Assembly (NCBI GenBank): GCA_963575745.1
Contig: CAUYUJ010014267.1
Coordinates: forward strand, 10,001-74,000
From: Prorocentrum cordatum
Taxonomy: Eukaryota; Sar; Dinophyceae; Prorocentrales; Prorocentraceae
Direction of reading: 5' to 3'
Length of the DNA: 64,000 nucleotides
The position numbers and the translations under genes were made by a program. Below, in pieces: positions 11,701-17,700 of the stretch (positions are counted from its first letter, which is position 1; each line of letters begins with the position of its first letter). The notes under the pieces are model-generated. The model did no database searches. It was not told the origin of the DNA and saw nothing but the letters and a program-made list of their open reading frames with translations.

Positions 11701-14700
11701 GATGCGAACGTGCGCGCTTGGCAACCGCGCCAGCACACGCCCCCGCCAAACGTGGCTGCAGCGCTGCGCCCTGCCCAGGCAAAACCTGCCCCACCTGAGC
11801 GGGAGAGGCAGCCGCTTGCCCCGCTCGTCCTCACGTACATCCAGGCGCATCACAGCGCCTCCCCGCGGCACAGCGAGGGAAGCGCCCACCACGTCAGCCC
11901 CCGCCCCGACGCTGTCGACCCTGACCAGGCCACAGCCACGGCGGAGGGCGGCACAAGCGCCTCTCGCCAGCCCAGCCCATCACCCTGCGCGGCGCCGATC
12001 CGATCCCCGAGCAGGGCGGATTCCGAGCGCGCTAATGCCCAGGCGACCTCGCCACGCGACCGCCACACGGGCGGGCGCGTCCCGCGCAGCAGGACCTGCA
12101 GCCGCCACAGCTCACGCAAGGCCCCAGGGAGCTCCACGAGCTCGCCGCCTCGCGAGACTCAGGCTGATGGCCGAGCCCCCGAAGTGGTGCCACGCTTCGG
12201 TGCCAGCGTCATCGAACCTGGCCAGGTCGACCTCGAGCCGACGCCGTCCACGGACCACGAGCCGCCGCTGCCCACCCGCGTGATCGCCCCCATCGACGAG
12301 GCGCCAACCTTCGACCCGTTCAAGAACAAGTATCGTGTCAAGAACCTTGTGGCGGGTTTCGGCGGTGGCTCACCGCTCTCACCTCAGAGTCGGGGCGGAG
12401 CCCCCGCCACCTCAGCCGCTGCCGCGGCAGCGGCGGCCCCGCGGGGAATCAGCCCTGTCCGCAACGTGGGCCTCACGGCAGCGGGCATGGACGAGGCCCA
12501 GCGCCAGGCCTCCGACCGTGCTGCTCGAGCTGTTCCACCAGATGCTGCTCATCAAGATACTGACGGGGCGGGCGCGCCACCGCAGGACGGACCAGCGGTG
12601 TCGCGTGCGCAGTATATGCGCGTGCGTTGTGCCGCTGCCGCGCCTAGCCGCCGCCGCTGGTTCGCTTTTGCTTTTGTGTTCGGCAGGACGGATCGAGGAG
12701 TCGCCTCCCTCTCCCTCTGCTGCCGTCTCACCTCTCCTCCCCTCGTCCCCTATGGTACTGGAGTGAGGAGGATTTTTCGAGACAGTTTTACTGACGTTTA
12801 TGAACCCCCCCTGGCGCAGTGCCGACCATGTCCCGCCTATACTTCTGGCCTGACGGCGGCTTCAGCCCCGGTCAAGCTAATCCATAGGAACGCCATGAGC
12901 TCCTACTGTGGCCAAGCCTTCTACCTGGGCGAGGGTCAGGCTGACCTACACCGTGCGGGGCGTGCAAACCCCAGCTCCACCGATGGAGACGGGCCAGGTC
13001 GCTCCATACACCTCGTCAGCCTAAACATCACCAGTCTCTCAGCGAACTGGCCAACCATCACCGCTCTTGGTGTCGACCACAACGCCGCAGTCATAGCACT
13101 GCAGGAGACCCGACATGCCAAGCCGACCAGACAAGCCATCGCTACCAGCGCCGCCAATCCACACCACGGGGGATACCACGCCAGTCTTGGACCTGACCTG
13201 GATCTGGCGCGAGCCCAGCGCAGAGCTGCCCACGGCGGCACAGACCACACCGTCGTGGGCAACACTGGCGCCTCGGGAGGGGTCGCCATCCTCTCTAAGG
13301 ATGCCATTGTCGACTCCACTGTCGACGACACTGCGCCCTGTATCGTCGCCCTCAAGGCCAAGAAAAGATGGCACGAGGTCTTCCTCCCGCTCTGCACTCA
13401 GCACCGCCGCAGGCGGCGACGAAACAACCACGGGCCCGCGGGGATCTACATAGCGAGCCTCTACGGGATTGCTGGAGGAGACAGCACAGATCTTTTTCGG
13501 CTCGCTGACTGCGCCGCCGCTAGGGTCGGCTCAGCCCCCTATTTCATCTGCATGGACGCCAATACGAACATCGATGACAATCCACACCTTCTGCACATGT
13601 TGCAGCACGGATGGTTCAACGTCGCTGAGGGCACACCAGACCACACCATGCACACATACGGCAATATCCCTGACTGGGACCGCGTCACCAAGTGCCCCCG
13701 CACTTCGCGCATCGATTATATCATTGCCAACCAAGCGGCGCGATCCCTTGTCACCGACTTCTGCTATCTACGCGACTTGCCAGCGAAGTCTCATGTTGGC
13801 CTGCAGGTCACGCTTGACCTCAGTCGCCTCGACCATACGGCCCGACGTCTTCTTGCCCCCACGCCCTACCCTCCCAACGATGGAGCTCATGAGGGTCACG
13901 AACTGCAGGCACTAGGGACCCTCATCGCTGGGCGATATCAGGACCGCATGGAACAGGCCGACACACGCGACGACGTGGAACGCATGTTCGCCCTGGCTAA
14001 CGAGGCCAGTCATGAGTACCATCTCACCCGTCTGCGCGACCTGCCACCTCCACCGCCCGACCACCCAAAAAAGAAGCCCCCCACCATGCACGGGCTCACG
14101 CCCATGTTCGAAGAGCGACCAGTTGTCCCCCGCGCCTTCCCCACCTACGGAGCTTCCACGATACACATGAACCGACTGCGCAAGCTCCATCGGCAACTCT
14201 GTGAGCTTCGTTTCATCGGACAGCACCATCATTTAGATTGCCGTGCCATCCCGCCGTACCTTGCGCAGCGCATCGACTGCACGTGGACCGCGGCCCGCCT
14301 CCTATGCCACAAGCTGCGCCCCACGGTTCTCCTTGACTTCCCCGAGGCCTGGACCCCCGACGAGCCAGCACCTCACGGAGAGCACCTTGACGTTTTGATC
14401 CAACACCTCGACTTAGAGCTGGCGCGACGTGCGAACCGTGCCAAAGCTGAACGCATCAAGATATGGGCTGAGGGCGTCCGCGAGCCAAGCGGGCGAAAGG
14501 CGGCCATATACGCACGGGCTGCTGACAGCTCGCCCACGGCGTATCTCCGCACGCCTACCACACCTGACGATACGCAACTCCACTGCGACACCAACGCCTT
14601 TAAACCTGACAAAGCTAGCACGGACGACAGCGACGCTGACACCGAAGCTGGCGGCTTCAGCCCCAGCGACGGTAGTTCGCCCGACACGGACAACGACGAA

Positions 14701-17700
14701 GACCACACTCGTGAACCACCACCTGCGCAAGTCCCCGACATTCTCCCTGCCAACGCCATTGTTGCTAACACCAAAGACATGCTTAAGCTCATGGTCGACA
14801 CCTGGGAGCCCATCTTGGGCAGGTACCGTGCCCGTGCTGGACATGACGCCGAAGCCATGCCGACGTGGGCTGACTTCTACGACGAGTACCGACAAGAGCT
14901 GCCTACGCCATCACCAGCTACCCCTTTCCACCTCACCGACGACCAACTCATCCACTTTATTCGCACCCGTTCACCGCGCCGTGCGGGGGGACTGGACGGC
15001 TGGACTACTAAGGAGGCTAAGGAGTTACCCGACGACATCCTTCGCCTCTTCGCCAGCGTCTTACGCGCTATGCAACGCACTGGCACCATCCCAGAACCCC
15101 TCCTTCATGTGCCAAACCCGTGCCTCCGAAAAGGCCGAGGCGAACTCCCAACGGACCAACGACTTCTCTCGGTGCTTTCCGTTTGGATGTATGCGTGGGA
15201 AGCGCCAGCTTACCGCAGCCTCACGGACTGGCGGAAAGGATGGACCCACGCCACGAGTTTTGGCGCTGTCCCCAAAGCTACCATTGGGGACGTCAGCACC
15301 TCTCTTGCCCTGCGCATCGAACACGCCAGGGCCTTACTCCTTCCCTTAGCTGGGGCTGCCCTGGACCGACAGAAGTGTTTCGACTACCTCATCACGGACA
15401 TCTGCCTTAACCTTGCGCTTCACGCGGGGTGCCCCCAAGACATCGTTACTGTCCGCAGAAACTTCTACAGTCGCCACAAACGCTACATCCGCATGAACGG
15501 TGCGTACTCTAAGGAACTGGCCAGGACAAACGGTCACCTCCAGGGAAGCTCTTGGTCCCTGGACGACATTAAGCTGCTCATGTGTGTGTGGACCAAGAGA
15601 CAGCATCGATACGTTCCGCGATCACTCAGCACTACCTTTGTTGACGACAGCAACTCCACTACTCACACCGCGCCTGAGTTGCAGAAATCTCTTGATGAAA
15701 CCGCCAAGTTTGATCGATTTTCAGGTCAACGCATTCACCCTGGCAAAGTGGCGGGGTGGGCGCTCACCGACGAGCTTCACGCCGCCGTTACCCAGCTCAC
15801 TCTGGCGGAACGGCCCTTACGCGTGGTCGACTCCTTCAAGCTCGTCGGGAGTTACATCAACGCCGAGGCAGCGCCGGCTCCAGCCGCGCTTAACCTCACG
15901 GCCACCGCTGACGCCCGTGTTCGCAGGGCGACTAGTCGCCTGCCGCGCATTGGCAAGCTCCCATCACCGATGCTTATTAAGGCGCGGCACGCCCGTTCCC
16001 TTGCTGCCAGCGTCTGTACCACGGGCACCGACATTCAAGCCCCATCAGGCCCCGTCAAAACTGCCTACAACCATGCCCTTAAGGCGGCTATCCGCCCCAA
16101 GGGAAACAGGTGGGTCGAGTTTTGGACTCTCATGGCCGTGTGCGTCCCAGGACACGCCCTGGAGATTGACGCCATTACGCAGCGTGAAGTCTTCCTGTGT
16201 CTGCGGCGACAGGTTAACCGCGACGCTACTCTCTGCGGTCTCGTCAGGGATCTCCAACACCATGTTCAGACCCTATTTGGGGGAGGACCTGTCGGACGAC
16301 TTGTCCAGACGCTTCAGCAGCTCCGTTGGACCTGGCCCACATTTGGCATCATGTACGACGACTGGGGCTGTCAGATCAGTTGGCTGAACTTACCCCAAAA
16401 CGCCTTCCTTCACATGCTGCGAGCCTCACAACGCAGAGCCTTTCTGAGAAAGATCAAGCCACGGCGTCATGACCTTGGACACCTTGCCTCTGTCAGACAG
16501 GGCCTCGACCTCTTCGCCAGCACGTGGCTCGCCCGAACGAAAGGAGCAGCCAAATGCAATGCCTGGCAGCTGGCGCTCCTCCTGAACTACCTGTCGGGCG
16601 GGGACCACACCCAACAGCGACGATCCCGATCAAACACGTCTGCTGACCCCAGCCCCATCTGCCGATACTGCGACGAGGAAGAGGAAACTCAGGAGCACAC
16701 TGTTCGCGACTGCAAGTGCTGGGCCCGAGAAAGAGTCCCTCTCACCACCCTCATCAGTGACGAGCAGTGGGCCCGTCTTCCGCCGCACACAAGACACTGC
16801 GGGCTCTTCGATGAAGACCCAGCCCTCCTCGACCTGCAGGCCGACCTCGCGAGGGACCCGCTACCTCAGCCCATACCGCGGCCCCCACCTGAGGGAGATC
16901 CTGCGGCTTCAGCCCAGGACTCCTACACCACCTACCTTGACCACGACACTGGTTGGACATGGGTCTACGCTGCCACGGACGGTGCATGCACCAACCAAGC
17001 CATCCCATTGCTAGCACGAGCGGGCTACGGCGTCTACTACGGCATCGACCACCGCATGAACTACAGTGCACGCGTTCACGGCATTACGCAGAACGCACAG
17101 CTTGCGGAGACCCTCGCCATTGTCCACCTCACGGCATGTGCTGAACGGCCCGTACACGTTTTCGTGGACAACCAGGCGGTGGTCGATGGGTTCCAAAGTA
17201 TCATCGACGGACACTCACCACCGCAGGGCACGCACGTGGAGCTCTGGGAAAAGATCCACCGATGCGTCATGGCCAAGCCCAACATGTTCCGCGTCGAGAA
17301 AATCGCAAGCCACCTGGGCGACATGGGCATCGACCTCGGGCTCATCGGGCCCATCGCGGAGGAGTTCAATCGTCAGGCTGACGCCCTCGCCACAACGGCG
17401 GCACGTACTCATAACCTTCCAGACGACATTGTCGAAGCTGCCAAAACACGACATCGCCAAGCGACCGTGCTTCATGGAGTCGCTGTCGCCATCTACGAGC
17501 GTAGACACCGTACACTCCCCCTCCCACACCGCAGGGCTGGGTTCACAGCTGCGGAACTCAACAAAATGGAACCAAATCCCCTGCTGTCTGACCAGGCACC
17601 ACCCGCGGCTGGACCAGACATCCCACAGAACCCGGACGAGCTCTGGGCCGAGGCCCAACGGGCGATATTCGACGAACAGGAGGACGACCCGTTCGGCTTT

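Noticed and set aside
16035-16055. AAGCCCCATCAGGCCCC as a further hairpin of the family
   Set aside because: Loop reads ATCA and the inner stem has a C-C mismatch; perhaps a decayed copy but not supported.
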